From: an uncultured Phocaeicola sp.
GTDB taxonomy: Bacteria; Bacteroidota; Bacteroidia; Bacteroidales; Bacteroidaceae
Length of the DNA: 52,602 nucleotides
Direction of reading: 5' to 3'
Assembly: GCA_944320815.1 (NCBI GenBank)
Contig: CALUIZ010000022.1
Span: forward strand, 1 to 52,602
The translations under genes and the position numbers were made by a program. Shown piece by piece: positions 1-8,600 of the stretch (its first letter is position 1; every line of letters starts with the position of its first letter). The notes beneath the pieces are model-generated. The model did not search any database. It worked only from the letters and a program-made list of their open reading frames with translations, and was not told the DNA's origin.

Positions 1-63
1 AACCGGGCATTCATCGATACAAGTACCGCAAGCGATACAATCGTCACTAATTACGTAAGCCAT
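1..63 (-). CDS. Ferredoxin, 4Fe-4S (N-terminal part, cut by the window edge)
   Basis: The reverse strand from the ATG at 63 gives 21 residues that run off the left edge. They begin MAYVISDDCIACGTCIDECP, the first CxxCxxCxxxCP cluster-binding motif of a bacterial 2[4Fe-4S] ferredoxin. Such small cytoplasmic electron carriers are usually about 55-60 residues, so roughly two thirds of the gene lies outside. A Bacteroidetes -7 element lies 43 bp upstream. The family is clear; the redox partner cannot be told. Confidence 0.85.
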   Translation of the reverse strand, partial: MAYVISDDCIACGTCIDECPV

Positions 64-105
64 TGTAGTAAAAAGTTAAGTTATTATTAGTCCTAATTGA
101 TGCTA

Positions 106-113
106 CAAAGGTA
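106..113 (-). promoter_or_regulatory. -7 promoter element for ferredoxin gene
   Basis: The reverse strand reads TACCTTTG, matching the Bacteroidetes -7 consensus TAnnTTTG. The -33 element is weak (only TTG near 139-141). The spacing gives a leader of about 35 nt. Confidence 0.55.
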
Positions 114-182
114 ACGTTTTTATCATAAGTTGTAACATCAACATTACAAAATCTGCTTAATTTGTATCTTGTCTAAATAGTT

Positions 183-3149
183 TCACCACATTAAAGACTG
201 ATACATTGCCTGTTGCATACGCGGACGGATATTAAGTTCCATCAATCCCTTCCTGTCAAACGGGCGAGGATAAGTCCGGTTACTCAGAAACACGAATACC
301 AGTCCATTGTCAGGGTCAACCCATGCCGCCGTTCCGGTAAATCCCGTATGACCAAACACCGACTCCGGAGCTTCGGCAGCACATGGTCCCTCGTCCGGAT
401 GCTCCATGTCAGGCTTGTCGAATCCAAGTCCGCGGCGGCTGTCCTTCGATTTCAGCGTGAAGAACAGCTCACAAGTGGCACGTGAAAGATAACGTCGGTC
501 ACCGCACACACCCTTGTCAAGCAACATCTGGCAAATCCGCCCCACATCATGTGCCGTAGAGAACAACCCCGCATTGCCCGACACACCTCCCATGAAAGCA
601 GCCGCCTCATCCTGAACGAACCCCTGCAACGGTCCGCCGCGAAGGAAATCCTCCTGTACGGTCGGCACAATCCGCTCCTTTTCAAACTTTCTCAAAGGAA
701 GGAACGACGTATGCAACAGTCCCATCGGCTTATAGAACACACTGTCCAGATATTCATCCATCGGCTTCTCTGCCACGGTTTCCACAAGCTCTTTCAACAG
801 CATGAAATTCAGGCAGCTATATCTATAAGAATGCCCCTTCAACCGAGCATCCACTATTTGACGCAGTATTTCCTTTTTAAAATCTTCCCTCACGAACAAA
901 CTGTCGGCCACCTGCAAAGGATATGCCCCGGAATATCTGGAAGACACCCACTCCGGCTTATAAGAGAAATCCGTGCAAGCATACAGATTCTCTCCGACCT
1001 GCATCTGATGGTTCGCATCCCGTTTTCTGCGGAATAGTCCTCCCTTACAGGATTTCAGGTTGACAGCCTCCTCATAGAACGGAAGATAGGCCGGAAGCCC
1101 AGACTCATGGAAAAGCAAATCCTGAACAGTGACACGCGACTTGTCGGTTTTCTTCAGATAAGGAAGATAATCCGACACACGGTCGGTCAGCCCAAATTTC
1201 CCCTCATCATACAGCTTCATCACCGCAAGCAGTGTCGCTGTAATTTTAGTCAGCGAGGCCAAATCATAGATGTCATTTTCCGCAGTAAACCGCCCGCCCT
1301 CATACGTATGAGCACCGAAATGCTTGTTATAGACCGTCATCCCATCACGGAGAATCAACACATGACACCCGGGGAAAGCCCCGGCACGAATCCCTTCTTC
1401 CGCAATCGTATCTATCCGCGCCAGCACGGATGAATCCATGCCCAAATCTTCCGGACAATATTTACGGGGATGCTCCGGGTCGACAGTCACACCGGCCCCT
1501 TCCGGGAACACTCCCGCAAGAGGGACAGACAAACGCCCGTCGGCATATGACTTTCCCAGAAGCAGATCAGCGACATGCTGCTGCACTTCCGCCTCTCCGG
1601 AATGAGCAAGAATCACAGCCGACGATTTCGCCAACAGGTCTGGCACTTTTTCCAGTTTCTTCATATCAGAAAAAGACACCAGCACCATCGGCTTGTCCTC
1701 CGCCAGACGAATAAACAGAGAATCATAAGGAGACACACAGTCTGAATGCAATGCCACTATCACCCGCTGCGCCGGACGCAGACGGTTCCCGACCGCAGCG
1801 ACTGAATCAGGATCCGCATGAATCCAATTCAAAGGCAATGTCTGGTGCAGACGCTTATAAAAAGGATATGCCTCGGTCAATGTGGACGACACACTCAGCA
1901 ATGCCGTACCGGAAACAGCCAAGTCGAGAGGCACCAGGCCGTCAGAATCACGCGCCACAGTCACGGCCGCACAAGCCAGCTTCTTCTGCAATTCCTCCAG
2001 CGAATCCGTAAACAGCCTTTCCTTCACGTTCTCCAACGTGACAGGCTCATACCGCGACAGTCCCAACGCATATTTGAACGTCAGCACTTTCCGGCACTTC
2101 TCCTCTATCAACTTCTCCGAAAGCTGCCCCCGCCTGACTGCAGCCATCACTCCCTTCAGCGCACTCTTCAAGTCGCGCGGAACAAGAAGCATGTCATTCC
2201 CTGCCGCCAGTGCCTGTGCACATATGTTTTCATGTCCCGATATGCCTTTCATCTCCAACGCATCAGTAAACACCAGTCCCCTGAAATTCAGCTCGTTCTT
2301 CAGAACGCTGATAATGTCATACGATATGGAAGCAGGCTTTTTGCCCAAAGCGGGGACATGCAGATGCCCCGTCATCACCCCTCCCGCTCCGGCCTCCACT
2401 GCCTTACGGAAAGGATACAGCTCCACACTGTCCAGCCGGGAGCGATTGAACGGAAGTTCGGGCAAAGCCTTGTGCGAGTCAACCTCCGTGTCACCATGCC
2501 CCGGAAAGTGCTTGCACACCGCCAGCACACCGCCATCCTCAAGTCCGCGCACATAAGCCGCCACCTTTCCGGCCACACGCTGCGGAGAACTCCCGAACGA
2601 ACGGCTGTTGATGACCGGATTGTCCGGATTGTTGTCCACATCGGCCACCGGAGCGAAGTTCACGTGCACACCTATCGCACGACACTGGCGCGCCACCTCG
2701 CGTCCATATTCATACAGCAACGAGTCATTCTCTATACAGCCCAGCACACGGTTGAACGGAAAGCCTGGAGTGTCCCTCAGACGCATCGCCAACCCCCACT
2801 CTCCGTCAAAGGTGACCAGAAGAGGGATTTCCGAAAGCCCCTGCATATAATTGGTCAGCCTGACCTGCTTTTCCACTTCGCCCGATGAGAAGAGCACCCC
2901 TCCGATTCCGTACTCCTCAATCACTTTCCGCAACCTGTTCCTGTTGTATTGGGTGTACTCGTTCGGTATGGTGTGGACAAACAACTGTCCCACTTTCTGC
3001 TTCAACGTCAGCTTCTCCATCCGACTCTCAACCCACCGGCGACACTCGGCCGTATCACGGACAGATTCCAATATTGTGGGCCGTTGGGCCAACGAGGGCA
3101 ATATCGCCAGCAGACAAAGCCCCAGATATGATAACATGTGTCTTTTCAT
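183..3149 (-). CDS. Glycoside hydrolase family 3 (NagZ-like) fused to a serine beta-lactamase-like domain
   Basis: An exported 988-residue two-domain enzyme. A signal peptide (residues 1-21) is followed by a GH3 domain of the beta-N-acetylhexosaminidase type. It carries the KHFPGHGD motif (213-220), which supplies the His general acid/base in NagZ enzymes, and FTDALEM with the expected nucleophile Asp296. From about residue 570 a class C beta-lactamase/esterase-like domain follows, with SLTK (Ser632, Lys635) and HTG (934-936). The usual YxN motif reads Tyr777-Ser-Cys, so the Asn is replaced; an esterase, peptidase or amidase role is more likely than drug hydrolysis. The fusion is known in Bacteroidetes. 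The probable substrate is cell-wall-derived GlcNAc-containing material in the periplasm, which is inference. It is followed downstream by the ferredoxin gene and preceded by the metallophosphatase gene. Confidence 0.9.
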   Translation of the reverse strand: MKRHMLSYLGLCLLAILPSLAQRPTILESVRDTAECRRWVESRMEKLTLKQKVGQLFVHTIPNEYTQYNRNRLRKVIEEYGIGGVLFSSGEVEKQVRLTNYMQGLSEIPLLVTFDGEWGLAMRLRDTPGFPFNRVLGCIENDSLLYEYGREVARQCRAIGVHVNFAPVADVDNNPDNPVINSRSFGSSPQRVAGKVAAYVRGLEDGGVLAVCKHFPGHGDTEVDSHKALPELPFNRSRLDSVELYPFRKAVEAGAGGVMTGHLHVPALGKKPASISYDIISVLKNELNFRGLVFTDALEMKGISGHENICAQALAAGNDMLLVPRDLKSALKGVMAAVRRGQLSEKLIEEKCRKVLTFKYALGLSRYEPVTLENVKERLFTDSLEELQKKLACAAVTVARDSDGLVPLDLAVSGTALLSVSSTLTEAYPFYKRLHQTLPLNWIHADPDSVAAVGNRLRPAQRVIVALHSDCVSPYDSLFIRLAEDKPMVLVSFSDMKKLEKVPDLLAKSSAVILAHSGEAEVQQHVADLLLGKSYADGRLSVPLAGVFPEGAGVTVDPEHPRKYCPEDLGMDSSVLARIDTIAEEGIRAGAFPGCHVLILRDGMTVYNKHFGAHTYEGGRFTAENDIYDLASLTKITATLLAVMKLYDEGKFGLTDRVSDYLPYLKKTDKSRVTVQDLLFHESGLPAYLPFYEEAVNLKSCKGGLFRRKRDANHQMQVGENLYACTDFSYKPEWVSSRYSGAYPLQVADSLFVREDFKKEILRQIVDARLKGHSYRYSCLNFMLLKELVETVAEKPMDEYLDSVFYKPMGLLHTSFLPLRKFEKERIVPTVQEDFLRGGPLQGFVQDEAAAFMGGVSGNAGLFSTAHDVGRICQMLLDKGVCGDRRYLSRATCELFFTLKSKDSRRGLGFDKPDMEHPDEGPCAAEAPESVFGHTGFTGTAAWVDPDNGLVFVFLSNRTYPRPFDRKGLMELNIRPRMQQAMYQSLMW

Positions 3150-3199
3150 GGTATGTTACATTTTAGAATGACAATTCAGAGACACGGACAATTCCGTTC

Positions 3200-4051
3200 T
3201 CATTTCTTCTGCATCGTGACAATCATCTTCCCGACAAAAGCCGCATGCTTTCCCATCTGCTGTACCGGAACTTCCAGACCGTCCAGATTCTTGTAGAACT
3301 TCGGTCCATCAAAATAAGAATGCGAATGTCCGCCCAGCACGATGTCGATGTTCCGCGTGTTTCTTATCAGCTCCACATCAGAATAATGGCCGCCCTCCCA
3401 TCCAAGATGAGAAAGACAGACCACCAGATCACAATGTTCCTCCTTTCGCAACAGGTCGGCAATCCGCTGTCCTTCCGACACCGGGTCTTCAAACCTTACG
3501 TTCCCATAATTGGCATGAGCCACCAATCCCTCCAGAGGAGCCCCCAGCCCGAACACTCCGATGCGGACACCGTCACGCTCAATCACCGTGTACTCTTTCA
3601 CAAGTCCCTCAAGCACAGTCCCCTCCACCGCATAGTTGGCACACACAACGGGAAATTCGGCCATTTTGAACAAACGCGCCATATTGTCCAGCCCGAAATC
3701 GAACTCATGGTTCCCGACAGTTACGGCATCATACCCCATCTCGTTCATCAGTTTCACTTCCACCTCACCCTTGAACAAATTATAATAAGGGCTTCCCTGA
3801 GAAAAGTCGCCCGAATCAAAAAGCAACAAATCCTTGTGTCTTTCCCTCTCTCTGCCGATGAAAGTAGCCCGGCGCACCATACCTGCCTTGCCGGCCAACA
3901 CAGAATCAGGGAAATAGTCAGGAAACGGCTCGATACGGCTGTGCATATCATTGGTATGGAGAATAAGCAACTCCTTCACGTCCTGAGCCACCAGCACACC
4001 CGACACCAGACACACCAGCAGTAGTCCTACTATTCTTCTGTACATATTCAT
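3200..4051 (-). CDS. Exported metallophosphatase (5'-nucleotidase N-terminal half)
   Basis: A 283-residue calcineurin-like phosphoesterase with a signal peptide ending near VLVAQ (residues 17-22). The dinuclear metal motifs of the UshA/5'-nucleotidase family are all visible: LHTNDMHS, FDSGDFSQG, VGNHEFDFG and GGHSHSYF. UshA-type enzymes continue into a C-terminal substrate-binding domain. Here the chain stops after the metallophosphatase domain, and the missing domain is encoded by the separate gene directly upstream (4251-5015). The two products probably act together in the periplasm on nucleotides or sugar-phosphate diesters, but the substrate cannot be read from sequence. A 199-bp gap separates the genes. 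Confidence 0.88.
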   Translation of the reverse strand: MNMYRRIVGLLLVCLVSGVLVAQDVKELLILHTNDMHSRIEPFPDYFPDSVLAGKAGMVRRATFIGRERERHKDLLLFDSGDFSQGSPYYNLFKGEVEVKLMNEMGYDAVTVGNHEFDFGLDNMARLFKMAEFPVVCANYAVEGTVLEGLVKEYTVIERDGVRIGVFGLGAPLEGLVAHANYGNVRFEDPVSEGQRIADLLRKEEHCDLVVCLSHLGWEGGHYSDVELIRNTRNIDIVLGGHSHSYFDGPKFYKNLDGLEVPVQQMGKHAAFVGKMIVTMQKK

Positions 4052-4250
4052 TTGATCATTATTTTTTTGAACGACCTTTTTCCGTCCGTCTCTTCAGATT
4101 CACAGCCAAATACATCCGTCCACCCCATCCAAAACATCCCGATGTTCTCTTCCGGACAAACGGCTGCTTCCGGTTGAATACCCCGTTATTTTTCCTCACA
4201 TAAGGAAACACTTTCCGACGACAGACATGAATCCGGTCATATCCATTCTT

Positions 4251-5015
4251 TTACCTCTTCACGCAAATCCGGCCTTCCGACTTCGCGTCCACAAGACAGC
4301 CCTTCCGCTCACATCCCTTCACATAATCAAGAAACACCTCTCTCAGAAGCAAAGGTCGGGAAGGAAAAGTCTTCAGCTTCGCTTCGCGGAAAGCCTCCAA
4401 CCCGTCGTTGCCTTCCGCCAGATAGTCGATGGTAGACACCGTATATTCTTTGTCCGCCACAACCGGATGTCCGCCCACCTCCGCCTCCAGCAGTTCGCCT
4501 TCAGGAGAAATGACCAGCTTCGCTCCGCTCAGCCCCTCCCCACCCCGGCGGGCCATCTGCGCGAAGAGCTTCTCCAGCGTCTTTCCGTCGAGAGTCAGCA
4601 CACACAGCGCATTCTCGAAAGGAGTGATTTCATACACCATACCGTAGGTGACCTCTCCCTCCGGAAGCGAATTGCGGATTCCTCCCATATTCATCACTCC
4701 CACATCCGCCTGCTTCCCGGAAACCTTCGCCGCCCCCTGACGGATGATGTCAGCCAGCAGATTGGAGAGAGGCGACTCCGGACGGTAAGCGTCCAACGTT
4801 CTGGCCGAATGCCCCACGACAGGCGACATGATGCTGTCCACCACTCTCCTGTATGGCTGGAGGATAGCCTCCGCCGACATGTCCGGATCCACGTCATACT
4901 CAACGGTCATGGGCATTCTCCCCCCCTCTATGCCTTTCAGCGAATAACCCGAAGCACAGCCGCCCAAAAAAGACAACGCTCCGGCCATCAGAACCGCTCC
5001 CGTGCAGAATTTCAT
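4251..5015 (-). CDS. Lipoprotein, 5'-nucleotidase C-terminal domain
   Basis: A 254-residue protein with a lipoprotein signal peptide (lipobox LGGC, about 20 residues in). The domain is that of the 5'-nucleotidase C-terminal family: SPLSNLLAD, GVMNMGGIRNSLPEG and ITPFENALCVLTLDG. In UshA this domain binds the nucleoside part of the substrate. It has no metallophosphatase domain, which is supplied by the next gene (3200-4051). The start at 5015 gives the cleanest signal peptide; an ATG five codons upstream (5030) is also possible. The promoter at 5051-5081 fits both starts. Confidence 0.85.
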   Translation of the reverse strand: MKFCTGAVLMAGALSFLGGCASGYSLKGIEGGRMPMTVEYDVDPDMSAEAILQPYRRVVDSIMSPVVGHSARTLDAYRPESPLSNLLADIIRQGAAKVSGKQADVGVMNMGGIRNSLPEGEVTYGMVYEITPFENALCVLTLDGKTLEKLFAQMARRGGEGLSGAKLVISPEGELLEAEVGGHPVVADKEYTVSTIDYLAEGNDGLEAFREAKLKTFPSRPLLLREVFLDYVKGCERKGCLVDAKSEGRICVKR

Positions 5016-5050
5016 ATACATACAATCCATAAATTCCGTTTTTTACACTC

Positions 5051-5081
5051 CAAAAGTAACCAAAAAAACACACCGGACAAA
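5051..5081 (-). promoter_or_regulatory. Promoter for the split 5'-nucleotidase genes
   Basis: The reverse strand has TTTG at 5078-5081, a 19-bp spacer and TACTTTTG at 5051-5058, a full match to the Bacteroidetes -33/-7 pattern. The predicted transcript starts about 5044, just ahead of the lipoprotein gene. Confidence 0.75.
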
Positions 5082-5139
5082 GCATTTTCTTCCATACAAG
5101 AAGAAATCACCCGCAAAGCAACAAAATCCCTTCCAAACA

Positions 5140-5171
5140 TTTGGCCATTTCACAAAAAAGCACTTACTTTG
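5140..5171 (+). promoter_or_regulatory. Promoter for rplS
   Basis: TTTG at 5140-5143, a 20-bp spacer and TTACTTTG at 5164-5171 fit the Bacteroidetes pattern with one -7 mismatch. The predicted start near 5178 gives an untranslated leader of about 75 nt before the rplS ATG. Confidence 0.7.
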
Positions 5172-5254
5172 CACCGCTTTCGCGCAATCGCTGTCAAGAA
5201 GAGTTACTTGATATGTTGCGTAGTAACGATCTAACAATTAATTAAAAAGTAAAG

Positions 5255-5614
5255 ATGGATTTAATTAAAATTGCAGAAGAAGCATTTGCTACTGGCAAAC
5301 AGCATCCTTCATTCAAAGCAGGTGACACGATTACAGTAGCATACCGTATCGTTGAAGGTAACAAGGAACGTATACAGATGTATCGTGGAGTAGTTATCAA
5401 AATCTGCGGACACGGCGAAAAGAAACGCTTCACCGTACGCAAGATGTCAGGAACTGTAGGTGTTGAACGTATTTTCCCGCTGGAATCACCGGCAATCAAC
5501 AGCATTACGGTTAACAAAATCGGTAAGGTTCGCCGTGCGAAACTGTATTATCTGCGCAAACTTACCGGTAAGAAAGCCAGAATTCAGGAAAAGCGTGTCA
5601 TCAACGCACAATAA
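5255..5614 (+). CDS. rplS: 50S ribosomal protein L19
   Basis: A 119-residue basic protein of normal L19 length. The N-terminal half has the family pattern [13 protein letters not shown], followed by [11 protein letters not shown] and [17 protein letters not shown], and the protein ends in an Arg/Lys-rich tail. L19 sits at the 30S-50S interface. It is a single-gene transcript: its own promoter lies 90-115 bp upstream, an untranslated leader with a small hairpin (5203-5227) precedes it, and a strong bidirectional terminator follows at 5640-5678. Confidence 0.97.
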   Translation: MDLIKIAEEAFATGKQHPSFKAGDTITVAYRIVEGNKERIQMYRGVVIKICGHGEKKRFTVRKMSGTVGVERIFPLESPAINSITVNKIGKVRRAKLYYLRKLTGKKARIQEKRVINAQ

Positions 5615-5639
5615 TCTGAATGTACACATTTCTTACATA

Positions 5640-5678
5640 CTAAAAATCCCCGGTTCTGCACGAGCCGGGGATTTTTAG
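5640..5678. terminator. Bidirectional intrinsic terminator between rplS and the hybrid regulator
   Basis: A perfect 14-bp inverted repeat, CTAAAAATCCCCGG (5640-5653) and its complement (5665-5678), with an 11-nt loop. The A/T tracts inside the arms give a U-tract on both strands, so it serves the convergent rplS (+) and regulator (-) genes. Confidence 0.9.
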
Positions 5679-5698
5679 TATCTGCATTCTCGCCACTT

Positions 5699-8600
5699 TC
5701 ATTCTTTCTCCTCCTCTTCGCCCTTTTCCTCCATGTCGTCATCCTTCTTTCCCGCATGGTCTCCTTTCTGATAAGCGGAAGGGGTTATTCCGAACTGCGA
5801 CTTGAAACATTTGCTGAAATAGAACGGATCATTGATTCCCACCATATAGGAAATCTGAGCCACAGTCAGGTTCTCGGCAGAGACAAGCAGTTCGGCCGCC
5901 TTCTTCATACGCATCACCCGTATGTATTCATTGGGCGAATATCCTGTAAGTCCCCGCACCTTGCGATAGAAGACCGAACGTCCGACTCCCATCATTGAAG
6001 CGAACTCATCCACCGTGAACTGCGGATTCTCCATCTGACTCTGCACAACACGGAACATTTTTTCTACAAATGTCTTGTCCTTGTCTGAAGAATAGACAGC
6101 AGGGCGTGTCTGGTTCGGGTCGTGCGCAAACTTCTCTTTCAGTTTTTCGCGCTGCTCTATCAGTTTCAGCGCACGGGTCAGCAGCAGACGCACACTGAAC
6201 GGCTTGACAATATAGGCATCCGCACCGCATTCAACGCCTTTCAGATGGTTTTCTTCCGAATCCAAGGCCGTCAGCAGAATAATCGGTATATGGCTGGTGT
6301 TGAAATCGTTCTTCAGGCGTTTTGTCAGTTCAAAGCCCGAACACCCCGGCATCAGCACATCACTGATAATCAGGTCCACATCAAAGTTGCGTGCATATTC
6401 AAGTCCCGATTCTCCATCCGCGGCTACAGACAGTTCGAAATATTTCTCCATTTCCGCCTTCAAAAATTCCCGCACGTCATTGTCATCTTCCACCACAAGC
6501 ACTTTCCACTTGTTCAGCGGAACCACCGGCAGTTCACCGTCTTCCAGAGATTCATCCTTCAGAACGATGTCGGCCAGATGCCTCTCGGCCTTCTCTTCCT
6601 CCTGAAGCAGCACATTGTTCGCAATCAGAAAATCTTTCTCCTCATACACTGATTTGTCCAAAGGCAAAGTCACCGTAAATATAGACCCTCCTCCCGGATT
6701 CTCCGCAAACGAAATCGTGCCTTTATGCACGTTCACCAGTTCATTCGTCAGATGCAGACCGACTCCCACACTGTTCCGCGAGAAACTGCTCTGCATGAAA
6801 CGCTTGAACAGTTCACCCTGTTTTTCCTTCGGCACTCCCACACCTGTGTCAGACACTTTGATGCTCAGTTTCCCTGCCGCCTCATCAACGGTCACGACAA
6901 ACTCAATCCTCCCTCCCGAAGGTGTGTATTTGAAAGCGTTTGAAACGATGTTGTAAGCCACTTTGTCTATATTCCCCTTGTCAATGTACATGCGATAAGA
7001 AGGGACAGAAGAGATGAAACGGAAATCCATCTTCTTTGATTCGGCCGCATCCTTAAAGCTCAAATAGATTTCATAGAGGAATGCGATGACATCCGTCTCT
7101 TCCAACGACAATGCCAGCTTGTTGTTCTGCATCTTCCGGAACTCAAGCAACTGATTGATCAGGCGCAACAGACGGGCCGTACTCTTGTCCATCACCTTGA
7201 CCGAATATGCCATCTCCTTCGGCACACACCCGAGCTTATGAATCTTCTCAAGCGCACCCTGAATCAATGTCAAAGGAGTACGGAACTCGTGGGATATATT
7301 GGTGAAGAACACCAGTTTGTATTCGGTCAACTGTTCTTCCACCTTGATTTTGTTGCGCAAATTGTTCCTGTCGCGGACAGAACAGAACACCCAATAAAGG
7401 ATGGCACACAAAGCGATGAAATACAACAAATAAGCCCACCACGTACGCCATAAAGGAGTCTCGACCACAATCTTCAGCACCGACTCGCCTTGCCCCCAGA
7501 CACCCGATTCGTTGGAAGCCTTCACATGCAGGAAATAAGTTCCCGGAGACAGATTCTTGTAAGCGGCAAAGTTCAGGGCAGTCGGTACGCTCCATCTCTT
7601 GTCATAATTCTCCAGCATGTAACTGAATTTGCCTCCGCTCGGCTTTGAATAGTTGAACGTAGAAAAATCCACCACAAAAGAATTCTGATAATAGGCCAGA
7701 CGTATATCGGAAGAATAAGCCAAAGAAGACACCAAAGGAGAGTCGGGGTCATTGGGAGAAGTCAGAATGCCGTTCAGATGAAGCCCCGTAAAGGTGACAG
7801 TCACATTGTCATAAGGATGTCTGACAAAACGAGGGTCAATGATCGTCAGTCCGTAGTTCGTGCCGAAGACAAGCCGTCCGTCATCCAGGACCGCACAGCA
7901 ATTCTCACAATATGCGTCTCCCAACATACTGGCCGAGAAATAATAATTCTCAAAAGTTTCCTTTGTCGGATTGAAACAGGAAACTCCATATTCCGTCGTA
8001 ATCCACACATTTCCCATATGGTCAGGGGCAAAAGCCTGCACCATCCCACTGACAAGTCCGTTATTCTCTCCATAACGTTTGAAATCCAAGTTCGCATAAT
8101 CACGGCCGTCAATCGAACAGACAGAAAATCCGAAACCACTCTCTCCAATAAAGACATGCCCCTTCCCGTCGGACATGATTGAGCGGACCTCATCACTTCT
8201 CAACAGGCCTTTCTCGAAAGTATAGGCATAATATGCGTCAGAATCCTTAATCAACCTTTCCGGGTCAAACACATACACCCCTCCGCTCGTACCTATCCAG
8301 ATCCATCCGTTCGAATCTTCACAGATAGTGCGAATCTGTTTCTGCGCATAATTGGATGTGAAAAAATGCCGGAAAGTGTACTCATTCTCCTTTTCTCCCG
8401 GTATGGCCAGAGCCAGTCCCCCTCCAAACGTACCGACCCACATATGATTCTTACGGTCTTTCAGCAAACAGAACACTTGATTGGACCCCAAAGAAGAGGA
8501 GTCGGAAGAATCATGCAAATAAAGGCGGTCGCCTACCTTCAACCCTTTCGTGCGGGAAGCATACCATTGCACCCCTGCACTGTCTACCGCCACACTATAG

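Noticed and set aside
1818..2888. Long plus-strand open frame of 356 codons opposite the GH3 gene
   Set aside because: It lies fully inside the GH3/beta-lactamase gene, has a basic, His/Gln/Arg-rich, low-complexity translation without motifs, and is best read as an antisense shadow.
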